DNA of 64,000 bases from Isoetes taiwanensis (GCA_021234155.1 JAJEKV010000035.1:3860224-3924223); one strand, 5' to 3'. Numbered from the stretch's first letter, positions 26,232-37,185 are shown. Translations and numbers: made by a program. The notes: generated by a model not told the origin, from the letters alone.

Positions 26232-26390
26232 AACAAGAGGGTTGCCCCCTACGGACAACCCAAAAAGGGTACTCACACATGTGAATACCCCCTTTAATAG
26301 AATTTGGGTTTCGCGAAAGCCACCGCATCAACTTGGGGTATTCATAGGTGTGAATACCCCTCATTCACACCTAGGAATCAACTTGGTTGA
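26232..26390. repeat. Palindromic repeats: GGGTTGCCCC-type and GGTATTCACA-type
   Basis: GAGGGTTGCCCCCTACGGACAACCC is followed by CACACATGTGAATACCCCCT and then GGGGTATTCATAGGTGTGAA plus TACCCC. The second type recurs at 38526-38620, 62758-62820 and 62944-62990. Such self-complementary words look like termini of a small foldback family. Confidence 0.6.
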
Positions 26391-27724
26391 AGGGTCCCGT
26401 TTGAGGGGCCAATAAAGTGCGTGACAATGGTATTATGTCTTGTTCCTGTTTTTGGTGTTGCGGGTTATTGCTTGTGCCTTTCCTTGTGAGCTCGATATTG
26501 ACACCCACACCTATGATTTTGAGAAATCAAGCACTACACTTGACATGCAATCATTTGACAATGCTTCAAAAATTCCGAATAGCTAAAGGATTGATAGACG
26601 ATGCTTTCATCGGAACTAAAGATCAAATAAGCTTTTACCCTTTTGTTCCCACCATGAGATGAGCCTACCTTGAACTATAAAGCAAACTTATAACTATAAC
26701 AATATAACAATTCATTTTTCAAGTCCACGCTCCCTTTGAACTATAAAGCATACTCAATGCATTTTCTCAATCCCACTTTGTTTGTCCTTTACAAAATAGG
26801 ATTTCTCTCAATTTTGAATTATGTATTTGTACAATTCCGGGAAGACCATGTACACTGTAATTTTGCTTTAACTTTTTCAGACACATGCTTGGTTGCAGAT
26901 GTTACAGTAACAATGCATCTCAGTAAATTCAATGTGAGAAATACATCTTTCCCTTTGTAATAGAAAGAAGCATTGTGAGAAATACATCTTTCCCTTTGTA
27001 ATAGAAAGAAGCATAGTGACTTTGGTAGGATAAAGCTGATTCCATCTTTTGGTTGACTTTATTATCTGCTGTTTAAAATTTTAGCTTTTAAGTTCCAGAT
27101 AGTGAATCATCATTCGTGTAAGCTTTTAGCTTCCAGATAGTAGATCATCATTGTATAAGAGGTTAAATCTTTTTTCATAATTGCTAAAGCACAAGAAAGC
27201 AATCCAGCACATCCATAAACTGGCACTTTGACTCGTTGAAAAACCTCACAACTTTGGATTCTGATTTGCCTTGGAGCCATCAATCCTAAAGGAACAAACA
27301 AAAGAGCATAAGAGCCTAGTGGAAGAGAAGACAAAAAAGGTTATCCTGATCGAGCAGAAAACAAAACTGATGAATTTGGCTTATCAGACCTTCCAAATCT
27401 TAAACCTTCAATGTCGAAGAAGGCTACTTACAACATTTACATGCACAAACCAGCAAGGAAGGATAGAAACCATAGAAAGATGGCAAGGATGAATGGCTCA
27501 AGCAGAACGTAAAAGATACAATAAAACGGAGAATGAATCGACAAATGCAAAGACATTAAAAAACAAATTGTAACAGTTTTGCATTAACATAATCATAAAC
27601 GTTCACATAGAACCAGGATTAGATGATCCAAGAGCATGATATGGCATTCCAGCGGTAGAAGGCAGTAGGTTAATTTTAGTATTAACAGGGTTCGCTAGAG
27701 AACATAAGATCATGAATCATAAGA

Positions 27725-28193
27725 TCATACTTTGCTTTTCAGGGACACACGGTGATGCCCTGACAATGCATCTAGAGTTTTTCGCGCAATGTCCACTAAC
27801 GATTTGAAAGAAAAAGGTTCCTGCATAGCTAATTCTGATAAAACTTTCCGATTCAACTGGATGTTTTCCTTTGACAGCCCATGAATAAATTCACCATACT
27901 TGACCTGCAGTAACCAATTATATTAATCAGGTCATTGACATATCATTACCATCAGGAGTCTTTAGAGACTAGACAGCTACTGATTTTTCGCTTAATAGGC
28001 TGAACATTATACAGAATCAAATCTTGCAAACAACAAAATGTAAAGATAACATACACCATAGAGCCTAGTTCTGGCGTTGATACATTGAATCCACAAACCG
28101 CGCATGTCTCTTTTTTTATTGCGACGATCTCTGTAGGCATATTGAAGACCCTTCTCAACCTTTAGCCAACTCCAAGATCCTATCTTTGTGCAT
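27725..28193 (-). pseudogene. Mitochondrial ribosomal protein bL20m, deleted copy
   Basis: Exon 2 (27725-27904) still reads [20 protein letters not shown] to [10 protein letters not shown] and a stop. Exon 1 (28055-28193) has lost 47 bp relative to 40258-40443, between the LELAKG region and the VEKGLQYA region, which shifts the frame. A 27-bp stretch containing the start region (TTTGTGCATCGTGTTGCCGC) is duplicated at about 28187-28241. The protein cannot be made in full. Confidence 0.9.
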
Positions 28194-28468
28194 CGTGTTG
28201 CCGCTGTGTTACTTTGTGCATCGTGTTGCCGCTGTGTTACTAAACCCCAGAAAGCCCTTCGAACCCTAAAACGCCATTACCCTAAAACGCTTCCTTTTGT
28301 GTTTCCGGCATCCTGAAATGCAAAATCCGGATAGAAGCCGGCGGTGTACAAAAATACATGGCTGGTATTCGTCTACAGCGTATTGTGGTGTACAAGAATA
28401 CCAGGTGTGCAAAACACGATCAGCTACATATTAACTCATCGAATAAAACTCAAGCACTATATGGCTAG

Positions 28469-28583
28469 GTTCACATGCAACCATCGCCGGAGAGGGGCCC
28501 TGTTTTGCCCTGTGTTTTTTGGCGATGGCAGATGATGGTGCGTGTAAAAGGGCTTGCCTTTTTACGTGATGGTGTGCATGTGA
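28469..28583. mobile_element. Small MITE with GTTCACATGCA termini, shortened copy
   Basis: Begins GTTCACATGCAACCATCGCC and ends GTGCATGTGAAC. The copy at 40691-40819 retains 13 extra bases with GCCATCG that complete the right inverted repeat. TGGCT occurs beside both ends and could be a target duplication. Confidence 0.55.
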
Positions 28584-28865
28584 ACTGGCTCTAAGGTGTA
28601 TCCCCATTAGCCCGGTTCGGGGGCTTCGCTATGCCAAAAGTCAGGCAAAAAACTCGTCGTTCCCATTTAGTTGGTCCGGCTGAGTTTTGCCTACATGGCA
28701 CAAGCACCCTTAAAATTTTCAGATGCTTCACTATAGCATCTAAAAAACTCAAGTTCGTCTGGGTTTGTCTTCTTAGCCTGGGCATTTTGGCCTCTTGTGA
28801 TAATCCGACTTGTCTTCTTGTGATAATAATCTTTGTGCTTTTTAAATTGAGGTAATGGGAATGCG

Positions 28866-28895
28866 TTATAGAATTGAATTGAATTGACTTTTATC
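28866..28895 (-). mobile_element. LINE-type 3' terminus with (AATTG)n tail
   Basis: GAATTGAATTGAATTGACTT is followed by TTATCGTCCTC. Read on the minus strand this is GAGGACGATAAAAGTC plus (AATTC)n, matching the terminal pattern of the LINE copies. How far the LINE body extends upstream is unclear. Duplicated at about 41101-41130. Confidence 0.5.
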
Positions 28896-30864
28896 GTCCT
28901 CGGAAATGTGGGCTTTACATGCCAACGGAAGGAAATTGAGATAATCATAATGGGGACGTGCCCTAAGAACCAATAATATGCTCGTATACATAATATTTTG
29001 TTGCAAGAGCTCTTTTCCGGAATGTTACTAAAATCTTTTAGCAGAGTCCTTCTTCTACTCGACATTCTAAAGGTTTTACTTGACGTTCTAAAGATTTTAC
29101 TCGGCATTTTAAAGCTTCTATTCGATATTCTCACTAGATTGTAGCTAACGAAACTTCATGTTTCAAGCAAACTTTTGCAGATAAGAATCACCTTGCAGCT
29201 ACAAATTTTAGATAAAGATGTCAGTAGGCCGACAATCGTTGACCATCTGGATTGCAACTAAGCTGTTTCTTGCAGTATGCAATATGAAAGAGAGATTAAT
29301 GGGAATTCAGGCAATCATAATGATGGTAAAGGCATTTAGGATGCAAGTAAATCATCAAGATGCAATTAAATAAGTAATCAGAGAAGAATACTCTATAAGA
29401 AAATATATCTTTGCACCTTAGCTCTTCTAGTTAATATTCCTATAAAGTATTTAAGCAAGGTGGCAGTGTGTCATTGGCTCACAAGCCTCAATTGCATTTA
29501 GCCTCTCGTTTCATATATATAGTAAGTGCATTAAAACACCTTTTTCTTTTTTTTTTCAAATTTTTTATTTTTATTTTTGAAGGACGAGAGATAAATTTCA
29601 ATACCAATCAAGGAAAAAGTACAATAAGCTGAGAGACAAGCTTAAAACTCAAAGGAGTCCCTTTGTGCAAGAGTACATGTACATTTTATACTCTCATTAG
29701 TATGACTCTCCTCGAACTCACCTATGGCTGTTGAAGATCGCTTCTTTCTAGCTGTCTTCTTGAGTGCAACGATTCTCCAACTACCATTATGCTTCGTTAT
29801 AGTCTTAGAAATATGTGGAGATTGTGATGAATGAAATACAAAAAAGATGTCATAGATGGAGCCATAATAGTTCCCATTACGTTTGCATGAATTATCACTT
29901 TCTAAGCCTTGCTATGGCTTGATTTAAGGAAGACAATCTATCACATTCATATCACTTGAGACATTGTCAGACATATTGAACAACATAATATCAAGAGAGG
30001 GCTCTTCAGATGACAGTGGAAGATGAAGCTATAATAGGAAGTACAATATATAAGGAGGTAATAGTGGACAAATGAATATTAGTAGCACTTGCAGAAGAAG
30101 AAATTATAGGATCAACCCTAGATGTGGGAGTCACAGAATGTTCAGCTCTGAATGAGAAAACATTGGTAGGAAGTGCAAGTTGAGAATCTTGAAGTGGCAT
30201 GGTAGGATCAGGAATAGGTCCATGAGGTTTAGATGTGTACTATTGTAAAGGATTTATCTCGTAACGTTGAAGCAAGTTTTGGACTATTTAGGAGATATAA
30301 CATCAGTTTCTTATACCACTTGCTACTTTTGACGATGACACACTCAAGAATTGCTTGATTAATGGAGATAGAAACATAAATATATAGATCATTGATAATA
30401 GAGTGAGAAATGTCCATGCCCATGCCATTGGCAATAGCTATTAAAAACTCATGAGCAAGCAGATCAATAGGCAAGCCAGGAATGGAAAATGCATCTTAGG
30501 GACTAAAAGCATATCAGGAGAAATATTGATAAAGGGTGTAACCAATGCCCAATGGGTCCACGCCTTGAGATACCAATTTCTCTACAGCCCCAACATTACT
30601 AAACATTATCAAAAAGAAGCCATTGCATGACTTCTTCAAAGATTCATATGTAGTAGCCTCATGCAAGAAATATATCGAGGAAGCCATCGATATAGCCCAT
30701 TATAATCCAAAAATCCACTAATATAATGACCAATAACAGAATCTGTTGCTAAATTCTCTACATTTAGGATGAGACTCATGGTTAGTCTCCACCAAAAAAA
30801 CCCCAGTGGCATTGACAAAAGAACTACAGTCTGTTGCATAGAACATGTCTTCTGAGGGCAATTA

Positions 30865-31023
30865 TGTGTAATGGGCACACATGAAGAATGACTCAGTGGA
30901 AGAGTGCCGAAAGCCCATCAATGGGCCGGTAGCTCAGTGGTAGAGTACTTGGCTTGCAAGCAAGAGGTCGTGGGTTCGATCCCTAGCCTGTCCACCCAAT
31001 CATAGGAGGCTCATTTCTCAACA
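30865..31023 (+). repeat. TRIM 5' LTR
   Basis: 159 bp, TG...CA. It holds the tRNA-like sequence at 30923-30994. About 42 bases before this lies a second A-box-like word, GACTCAGTGGAAGAGTGCC. No TATA box is evident, so expression could rest on the internal RNA polymerase III boxes. Confidence 0.85.
30923..30994 (+). tRNA. tRNA-Ala(TGC)-like, within TRIM 5' LTR
   Basis: The 72-nt cloverleaf has acceptor GGGCCGG/CCTGTCC with one mismatch and one wobble. The D arm is GCTCAGTGGTAGAGT. The anticodon loop CTTGCAA gives anticodon TGC, on the stem CTTGG/GCAAG, which has a G-G pair next to the loop. The T arm GTGGG-TTCGATC-CCTAG has one mismatch. Box A TAGCTCAGTGGTAGAG and box B GGTTCGATCCC are near consensus. 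No CCA is encoded and no T-run follows closely. It is more likely a promoter-like relic or co-opted module than a translation tRNA. Confidence 0.7.
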
Positions 31024-31040
31024 TGGTATCAGAGCCATGG
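31024..31040 (+). promoter_or_regulatory. Primer-binding site, initiator-Met tRNA type
   Basis: TGGTATCAGAGCCATGG directly follows the 5' LTR. The first 14 bases are complementary to the 3' end of plant initiator tRNA-Met, the usual primer for Copia-type elements and TRIMs. Confidence 0.88.
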
Positions 31041-31232
31041 TCCCAAGTAGAGGGTGCTTAACAGCACCGGGATAGCCCCCAGTGGTGTATGTGAGAATGA
31101 GCAAAGCTTGGCCAGTGGAAAGCCCAACTCCCGCAGTGGTGGAGTTGCCCGAGGAGGGGAGCATGTGGATTGTGGTGAAGGCTGGAATGGATTGGTGTGC
31201 CCATTAAGGGGGAATGTTGGAATGTTGAAGCA

Positions 31233-31391
31233 TGTGTAATGGGCACACATGAAGAATGGCTCAGTGGAAGAGTGCCGAAAGCCCATCAATGGGCCGATAG
31301 CTCAGTGGTAGAGTACTTGGCTTGCAAGCAAGAGGTCCTGGGTTCGATCCCCAGCCTGTCCACCCAATCATAGGAGGCTCATTTCTCAACA
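31233..31391 (+). repeat. TRIM 3' LTR
   Basis: Same 159 bp as the 5' LTR with four substitutions. Three of them lie in the tRNA-like part and one in the upstream A-box-like word. The sequence just before it, TGTTGGAATGTTGAAGCA, resembles a Copia LTR start. A longer original LTR is possible but is not supported by the 5' flank. Confidence 0.85.
31291..31362 (+). tRNA. tRNA-Ala(TGC)-like, within TRIM 3' LTR
   Basis: Same anticodon TGC. Here the T arm CTGGG-TTCGATC-CCCAG pairs perfectly, so this copy is closer to a working tRNA than the 5' one. The acceptor GGGCCGA/CCTGTCC has two non-pairs. The discriminator is A. Confidence 0.7.
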
Positions 31392-32451
31392 CAATTGACA
31401 AGCTATTTGCTCGCGTTTAGCTTTGAGCACATCCAATATTAAACTAAGTTCCTCTTTATTGATCGAGGATAATATTTAAAGTGCAGCATTAACATGAGCT
31501 AGCCTTGTTGAACCAGAGACACTGAATCCAATCAGAGAATGACATATGTAAAACCCTTGCCACAGAATCAGAAGTCTGACAAGCTTGAGGAGCCGCATGT
31601 GTATAGACACCATTTCAAGCTACTTGACTAACATGCATAATATGCTCCCCGCTTATGCCTGAGGAAGTGGCTTGTTGATCCACAAAAGTATGTACCAAAG
31701 GGATATCAACAGATTTAGAAAGAGGTGGAAAGCGCTGCAAATCCACACTCATATTAACAGAATGATGATCAAGAGTAAGAGGATTGAGGCAAGGATTATG
31801 TGATAATTTAAGAAGCGGCAAGGAAGAATGCATATTCTGCATGGAGAAAGAGGCAATAGCACCACCTACCACTTTAGAGGCATCCGTGGTTGAAAACACA
31901 TTCTGTGAATCCCAAATCTGGCCTAGATAGACTCACCAAAAGTATAAGAATAATACACCAATAAAAAACACACATCTCAAGATTCCAAGGCACTAAAAAA
32001 CATCCAAATCGGACACTCAAGCCAGAAATTATGAAGGAAATGACATCAAAAAATCACAGCCCCCTCCATCCTCCATCCCATTCTATTAGCACTTTTTGAC
32101 AAGGAAATATTGTCATCCGAAGAAACTATATGTAAGAACGATTTCAATTGATCACCAAAGACAGTGTAGGGTATTCGCTATACCTAGCCAAATAACTTGA
32201 TGTAATTTTAAATATTTGGATTAAATATTTGATCCTGCCTTGTTATCATCTATCGCATGTTCAAATCTTGCCATAAACAAAAACTTGTATGATATTTTCC
32301 AACCATAACCACATTTTTTGTTTCATATGATAGTGACATTTGAACTAAAGGTAGTGATTTATGATAAGGAACATCTTTAATGAAATATGTAAATGTACAA
32401 ACTCACAATCTTTTGCAAGTTAAAATGCTCTACCACAAAATTATTGCTAAT

Positions 32452-32945
32452 CGATCCACTCCGTTGGAGCGATATTCTTATAAGACGAGCATGAATCATG
32501 CATGCATATTTGGATCTCTAATTTAGCTTTTTATAGTAGAAGTCTTCTTCAGCTTCTCAAATCGCCACTTCTTCTTCGTCTAAGCAATTCCTTTCTTATT
32601 CTCTTGAACCATGCATGGGAGGGGCTTCTTCCTGCATGGATAGACCATTCTTGACGTTTTTAACCTCCTCTTTTGGTTGCCTGGATTGAGGCGATTCTCT
32701 TTTGTCCTTCATGATTTTTAAAAGTTAAGTAGAGTTCTCTTCTTATCAGGAGTTTGGATGCGTGATATATCATGAGAATACTAATTGGGTCCACTCCATT
32801 GGATCGATATTCTCATGAGGAGGAGCATGCATGCATGCATTTTTGGACTTATGGCTTAGTTTTTTATAGCAGGAGTTTTGTTCAGCCTCTCAAATCGGCA
32901 TTTTTTCTTCATCTCAACAGTTTCTTTTCTTTTCTTCTTGAACCC
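32452..32945. repeat. Direct repeats of about 160 bp upstream of a LINE
   Basis: 32452-32610 and 32782-32945 share TCCACTCC(G/A)TTGGA(G/T)CGAT, GCATGCATGCAT and TTTTATAG(T/C)AG, then CTCAAATCG(C/G)CA and a CTTC-rich end. The spacing is about 330 bp, directly before LINE ORF1. They could be 5' UTR monomers. Around 32772 an inverted repeat CATGAGAATA/TATTCTCATG encloses the CACTCCATTGGATCG core. Confidence 0.6.
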
Positions 32946-32987
32946 ACCCGCCTCCCCTTTTAATTATATATAATTAATTTACTCTCC

Positions 32988-35463
32988 TTGCCAAAAAACT
33001 ACTATCTATCTATCCATCCTTGCCAAAAAACACGAAAAGCTAAAGCATCTACATCTGCTACAGTCGAAGTCAATGAAGCCAAGATTGATACAGAGGATGT
33101 AGTTGCAGGAATCACCGCTACAGATGCTGCCATGGTTGTAGCCGAAACTATTGATGTGGATGAGGGGGCTCCTAAATCTAGAGCTCCCAGAGATATTAAT
33201 AATAAAAAAGCAGGTGCCAAATATGTTTATGAGGCCAAAATGGAAGATGATGACTCTAGCTCAGGTTCTGCATCTGCCAGCCAGAGAAAATTCTCTGATA
33301 TAAGCATGTTTGGAGATGGGAACTGGATGATGGTGTTGGGGTAGATTCTCAATGTAATGATGAAGATCATGGATATGATGGAACAAGCCCGAAAAGAAGC
33401 TGCAAAATGTGAAGATTAGACTATGAAACGTCCTCATGTTATGACTGAGACTCTGCAATCTCTTAAAGCTGAAAATTTTCACCCGCGGCAAGAATTACAA
33501 CCTATGAAAACATCATTTCATGCTAATTTTCAAGCTTTACAAACTGAGATTCAATCAGTAAAGAGCAGATCATTGGTTGAATATGCTGAGATAGATGATG
33601 GGAAAAGCATTATTGAGATCACTCACTCTTAATATAAGAATGAATGATTCAATTGAAAAACAAGAGCAAGAGAAAAGGGCTTTGAGTATCAGGATCCCTG
33701 GCCTACCTGAATACAAAATTTAAGGTTGCTGAATTTCTCTCTCATAAGCTACAATTACCAAGGGAAGGAATCGTCAATGCATACCGAGTGGGAAAACGAG
33801 ATGATGGTACTCGCGAGTGAAGAAGCTAAGATGCATGTGATTCAAAAACGTGCCTTGCTAATATCTGGGTTAATGATGACCTCACTCAAGCACAATTTTT
33901 GTAGCGGAAAGAAGAAATTCAAAAAATGAAGGATGCAAGGCAAAGTGGCAAGAAGGTTTTTTGGAAAAAGGGAAAGGCAGTTATCTCAGAGAAGGGACAC
34001 AGGACTATCAGGTTTTGTACGTGGAATATCAATGGCAAAGTAGATGAAATAGCCTCTCGAATCATGGGATGTTATTTTCCTACTGGAAACTCTTTAACAT
34101 GAGGAGCGTGGTCTTCCAGAGATAAATGGTTTTGTACTAATGCACCCAGTCTGGAATAGAAAAGGATGGCTATGGTGGACTAGCATGTTATATTCTTAGT
34201 GATATGCAACGTATGTCCTCATGGTTAAGAAGGATACTAGCAAGCATCATATTTGGATTGAGGCAAAGGGAATAAATAAGGAACTCTATGTGGCCAGTTG
34301 CTACTACCCATCTAGGGATTCTCCCATTTACATTCATGATAATATGGATAGAGATGATCCATTTTATTCTTTAGAACAAGATGCAATAGATCTTTATAGA
34401 TCTTTATATGAGAAATGGTGATATAATAACAACAAGGGATTTCAATAGCAGAATTGCAGAAAGACGAGCATATATTGCATTTGACTCAGATGATATTATA
34501 TGGATGGGCCTTGATTTAATAATTTTATATTGAATTAATAAGTTCCCTATTTCAAGAAAGTGTACCTCAAAAGGGTCATTGGGAAAAGGTGTTAGTGTGG
34601 TTGATTTTATACTGGCTGGTGTGCACATGCTACATTATATATCAAACTGTCTTGTCGATGACAGCTTGCCCATTTCGGACGATTTTCCTATAATTATGCA
34701 CTTGCAATTGGAGGATAAGGGGATGACTGCTCAATCTAAAAATGAATCTATTGCTGGAATTGATATGCACAAGAGTAAGATGAATAAATATAAATAGCTT
34801 TGTGAGTAGCATTTTGAAAATGTAGCATGGCCAGATGATATAAATGAAATGGACAAACTGTTGTTGATACCGCATGTATTTGTTTTAGATCACAAAGAAA
34901 AGCTAAGGGACTACCGTGTAACGGATGGTATGATGAGGAGTGTACGGCAAAAAAACTGGATTTTAAGAAGGCCAAACTTGAGCATAGATGCAAAATAAGA
35001 GAGGAATATTGTAAATTAGTGAAAGAAAAAAAAAAAAGAAAAAAAAAAAAGAGAATGTTTATGCAGAAAAGGCATGAGGCATTAATATATGAGCTGCTAG
35101 AAAATACAAAGAAGTTCTGGTCAAAATTGAAGGTGAAAAAGAAACATGATAACGGGCTAGATAGGGATACTTTAATGTAGCAGATAAAAAAGCTATATAA
35201 TGTAGAATGGATGAATGATGCTATGGATGTAGGGAAACATTGCTTTGAGATTGCACTAGACATACAAGGTGAATTGAGAGGTGGGAAAGCAGCGGATAGT
35301 TTTGGCTTATATGCAGAAATGGTTAAGTGGGCAGGCCCATCCGCGATGAAGATGCTTGTTAAAATAATGAATAAGATGTTAATCAATGGCTTTCCAATAT
35401 TATGGCAAATTAATAGAGTGGTACTTATTCATAAAGCTGGGGATGTCAAGGATTCAAATAATT
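32988..35463 (+). pseudogene. LINE ORF1 and ORF2 (endonuclease, start of RT), decayed
   Basis: Frame 32988-33341 encodes an Ala/Asp-rich ORF1 start. A coiled-coil-like stretch follows (33423-33600: LQSLKAENFHPRQELQPM and so on), then an RRM-like LSIRIPGLPEY and EGIVNAYRVGKRDDGTR. ORF1 ends KMKDARQSGKKVFWKKGKAV. The endonuclease begins FCTWNINGKVDEIAS (about 34012), with TTRDFNSRIAERR (about 34430), VSVVDFILAG (about 34590) and ISDDFPI in place of the usual SDH motif. RT begins GGKAADSFGLYAEMVKWAGP and reads NRVVLIHKAGDVKDSNN, where it is cut at 35463 by another LINE. Many stops are present. Confidence 0.8.
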
Positions 35464-36340
35464 AGCTCGCTTTTCCTTCCAACAGGCCTTGAGATGTCGT
35501 GGCCCAATTACCACGGTATAAGCCAGGCTAGAGAGACGAGCATCATCCATATAGATAACCTTCTAAAAACAGACAACGTGGCGATCAAGGACTACCTTCT
35601 GGAGAGGTAAGAAGCATGCCTCCTGCAACAGAATCTGATATGGAACTGTGGGCTTCACCCCCAGTGCTCGAGCCAAGAAGGCTTTCTGCACCTATTCTAA
35701 GTTATTCTAGGTAGCGAGGGATACCACCGGGCCTAGATCTCTTGTTCCACCAAGAGCCTGAACAGGTACGACTCATGGGCCGAATCGTATAACTTCGCCC
35801 TCTGACTAGAGTTTTGCATTGCATATAGCACCTTCCAATCCACTGTCACTCGTAGATGGATGGAAGTGTCTCAGTGCATAGTCGAGGGGAACTCCACTCC
35901 CAAATATTTGTATGTGGGGGGTAAAAGCATGCTACGGTGTACCACTTTTGGAACCCTCCAAAGTACCTACACTGGGTACTTTTAAAACTGGTACTTTCTG
36001 TTTTCTCTTTCCATTAAAATCAATCGAAAATTTTTGAATTGAAGGTCAATAACATGTCAATATATAGTACTAGAGGATAACAATACTATTAGAGACTAAT
36101 ATAAATGAATTAACTCTCAAACTTATTATTTATTGCAGCATTTATGCAAGTCCCCAGTACCAGTGCTGGGTACTTTTCTGGGTAGTTTTGCACTCCCTAA
36201 AAAGTACTTTAGATGGTACACCCTAGCATGCTTTCACCCTGGGTGCCACTTTCACATTCTGCCTCCGGTAGCTGAAGGAGGGGACCATTGACTGATGTGA
36301 GGATGAATGAGGACCACCTTAGTCTTCACCACATTTGACA
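35464..36340 (-). mobile_element. LINE fragment (between RT and zinc ribbon), host of a MITE
   Basis: The sequence matches 58935-59480 of the near full-length LINE along its length (GATATAAGC-like words, GACGAGCATC, GGCGATCAAGG, CCAAATATTTGTATGTGG, GAAGGAGGGGA). It is interrupted by a 321-bp MITE at 35919-36239. It abuts the plus-strand LINE at 35463, which suggests insertion into it or recombination. Confidence 0.75.
35919..36239. mobile_element. MITE with GGGT(A/G)AAAGCATGCTA inverted repeats, nested in LINE
   Basis: Left end GGGTAAAAGCATGCTACGGT, with the right end complementary to GGGTGAAAGCATGCTAGGGT; 24 of about 26 terminal bases match. Secondary inner repeats GTACC...TGGGTAC also pair. 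TGGG flanks both sides (35915-35918 and 36240-36243). The LINE reads across the site when it is removed. No ORF. Confidence 0.8.
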
Positions 36341-37185
36341 GCCAACTGACTGATTGACTTACTGCCAACTTATCTAATATTGACATGTACGAGTTAGCTT
36401 TCTTGGCATGTTTAAATTTATATCTACAGCTAGAGACTTGGTCTGATCGTCCTGGTCTGGTCATCATGATAGTGCAGACCAAGCAAGCAGGTAAATAATA
36501 GAAGACAAACATTCCAACATGTGAATTTTGGATGAGACTTGTATAGAGAACATGCAGCATTTTAAGAGTTTGGCGATTTCAACTAAAATATAGCAGCCAA
36601 ATATGTAAACATGCAAATTTATGTGTTATATTGTAATAAATTAATTATTTCCACATTTAGCAAGGTTTAGACACTTTTATGCTAGAAATTGAAGAATGTA
36701 CTTCTATACTGCTATTAAAATTGTCAACTTCTCCAAGATTTGAACAATCATACCTTGTGAAATATATTGGTTTAAGTGACAGGGGGTATCGTGGACTACT
36801 TCTGGTCCATCGACTCGAACTAGTCCTCGAGACAACTAGTGTTAAGTATGGTCAAGGGGCACGAAATATTAAGTATGGTCGAGGGGCAGGCTTAAATATG
36901 GTCAAGGGGCACCAAGCATTAAGTATCGTCAAGGGACAGATTGTAACAAGGCATTTTTGACAAGACAAAAATTGGACAATAGTCTTAAATCAAGATCATA
37001 TGCCATAGTTAAATTGAACATGAGTATCTAGTAGGAACTAGAAATATTGTCAAATTAGTGATAGATGCTAAGCAGAATAGAGGATGTGCACATAGAGCAT
37101 AAAAAATTATATCATCTAATGTGAATATATTGAACATAATTTAGAAAGAGGATATATAGGAAAATAGGTGGATCTCTAAGGAAAG
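36341..37185. other. Gene-free spacer with a short tandem array
   Basis: 36840-36945 holds four imperfect copies of TTAA(G/A)TATGGTCAAGGGGCA at about 25-28-bp spacing. The rest is A/T-rich with no coding signal. Confidence 0.5.

Larger units (their letters stand above)
26053..29685. repeat. Segmental duplication unit A, first copy (bL20m locus)
   Basis: Collinear with 38311-41922 in the same orientation. Local differences are a 47-bp deletion and a 27-bp tandem duplication at the bL20m gene, a replaced stretch (about 26843-27011 against 39105-39225), a 39-bp tandem pair at 26933-27014, and a 13-bp loss in a small MITE. Confidence 0.9.
30864..31391 (+). mobile_element. TRIM (miniature LTR retrotransposon) with a tRNA-like gene in each LTR
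   Basis: Two 159-bp direct repeats (30865-31023 and 31233-31391), beginning TGTGTAATGGG and ending TCTCAACA, differ at only four positions. The PBS TGGTATCAGAGCCATGG (31024-31040) abuts the left repeat; its first 14 bases match the 3' end of plant initiator-Met tRNA. A purine-rich AAGGGGGAA lies about 19 bases before the right repeat. CAATT flanks both sides (30859-30863 and 31392-31396). The 209-bp interior has no ORF of note, so mobility would depend on proteins made elsewhere. Each LTR contains a complete tRNA cloverleaf-like sequence. The extra A at 30864 leaves the exact LTR start open. Confidence 0.9.
29700..32050 (-). pseudogene. Plant LINE ORF1-like (DUF4283-type) remnant, split by a TRIM
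   Basis: Minus-strand pieces include QIACQLPSEDMFYATDCSSF then VNATGVFLVETNHESHPKC, KKSCNGFFLIMFSNVGAVEK, PLGIGYTLYQYF and FSIPGLPIDLLAHEFLIAIA. The last resembles the conserved core of plant L1 ORF1 (RNA-binding) proteins. A Ser/Pro-rich tail follows (30006-30200). Several stops are present. The TRIM at 30864-31391 interrupts the frame exactly in QLPSEDM. The upstream part (31391-32050) has open but unrecognised frames. Confidence 0.6.

Noticed and set aside
28691-29134. Conserved 147-codon gene in both A copies
   Set aside because: The copies are too similar for conservation to mean selection. The frame crosses a minisatellite and a LINE-type tail.
30923-31362. Two ordinary tandem nuclear tRNA genes
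   Set aside because: They sit at the same offset inside the two 159-bp LTRs of an element with PBS and flanking CAATT, lack nearby T-run terminators and have stem mismatches, so a TRIM origin fits better.
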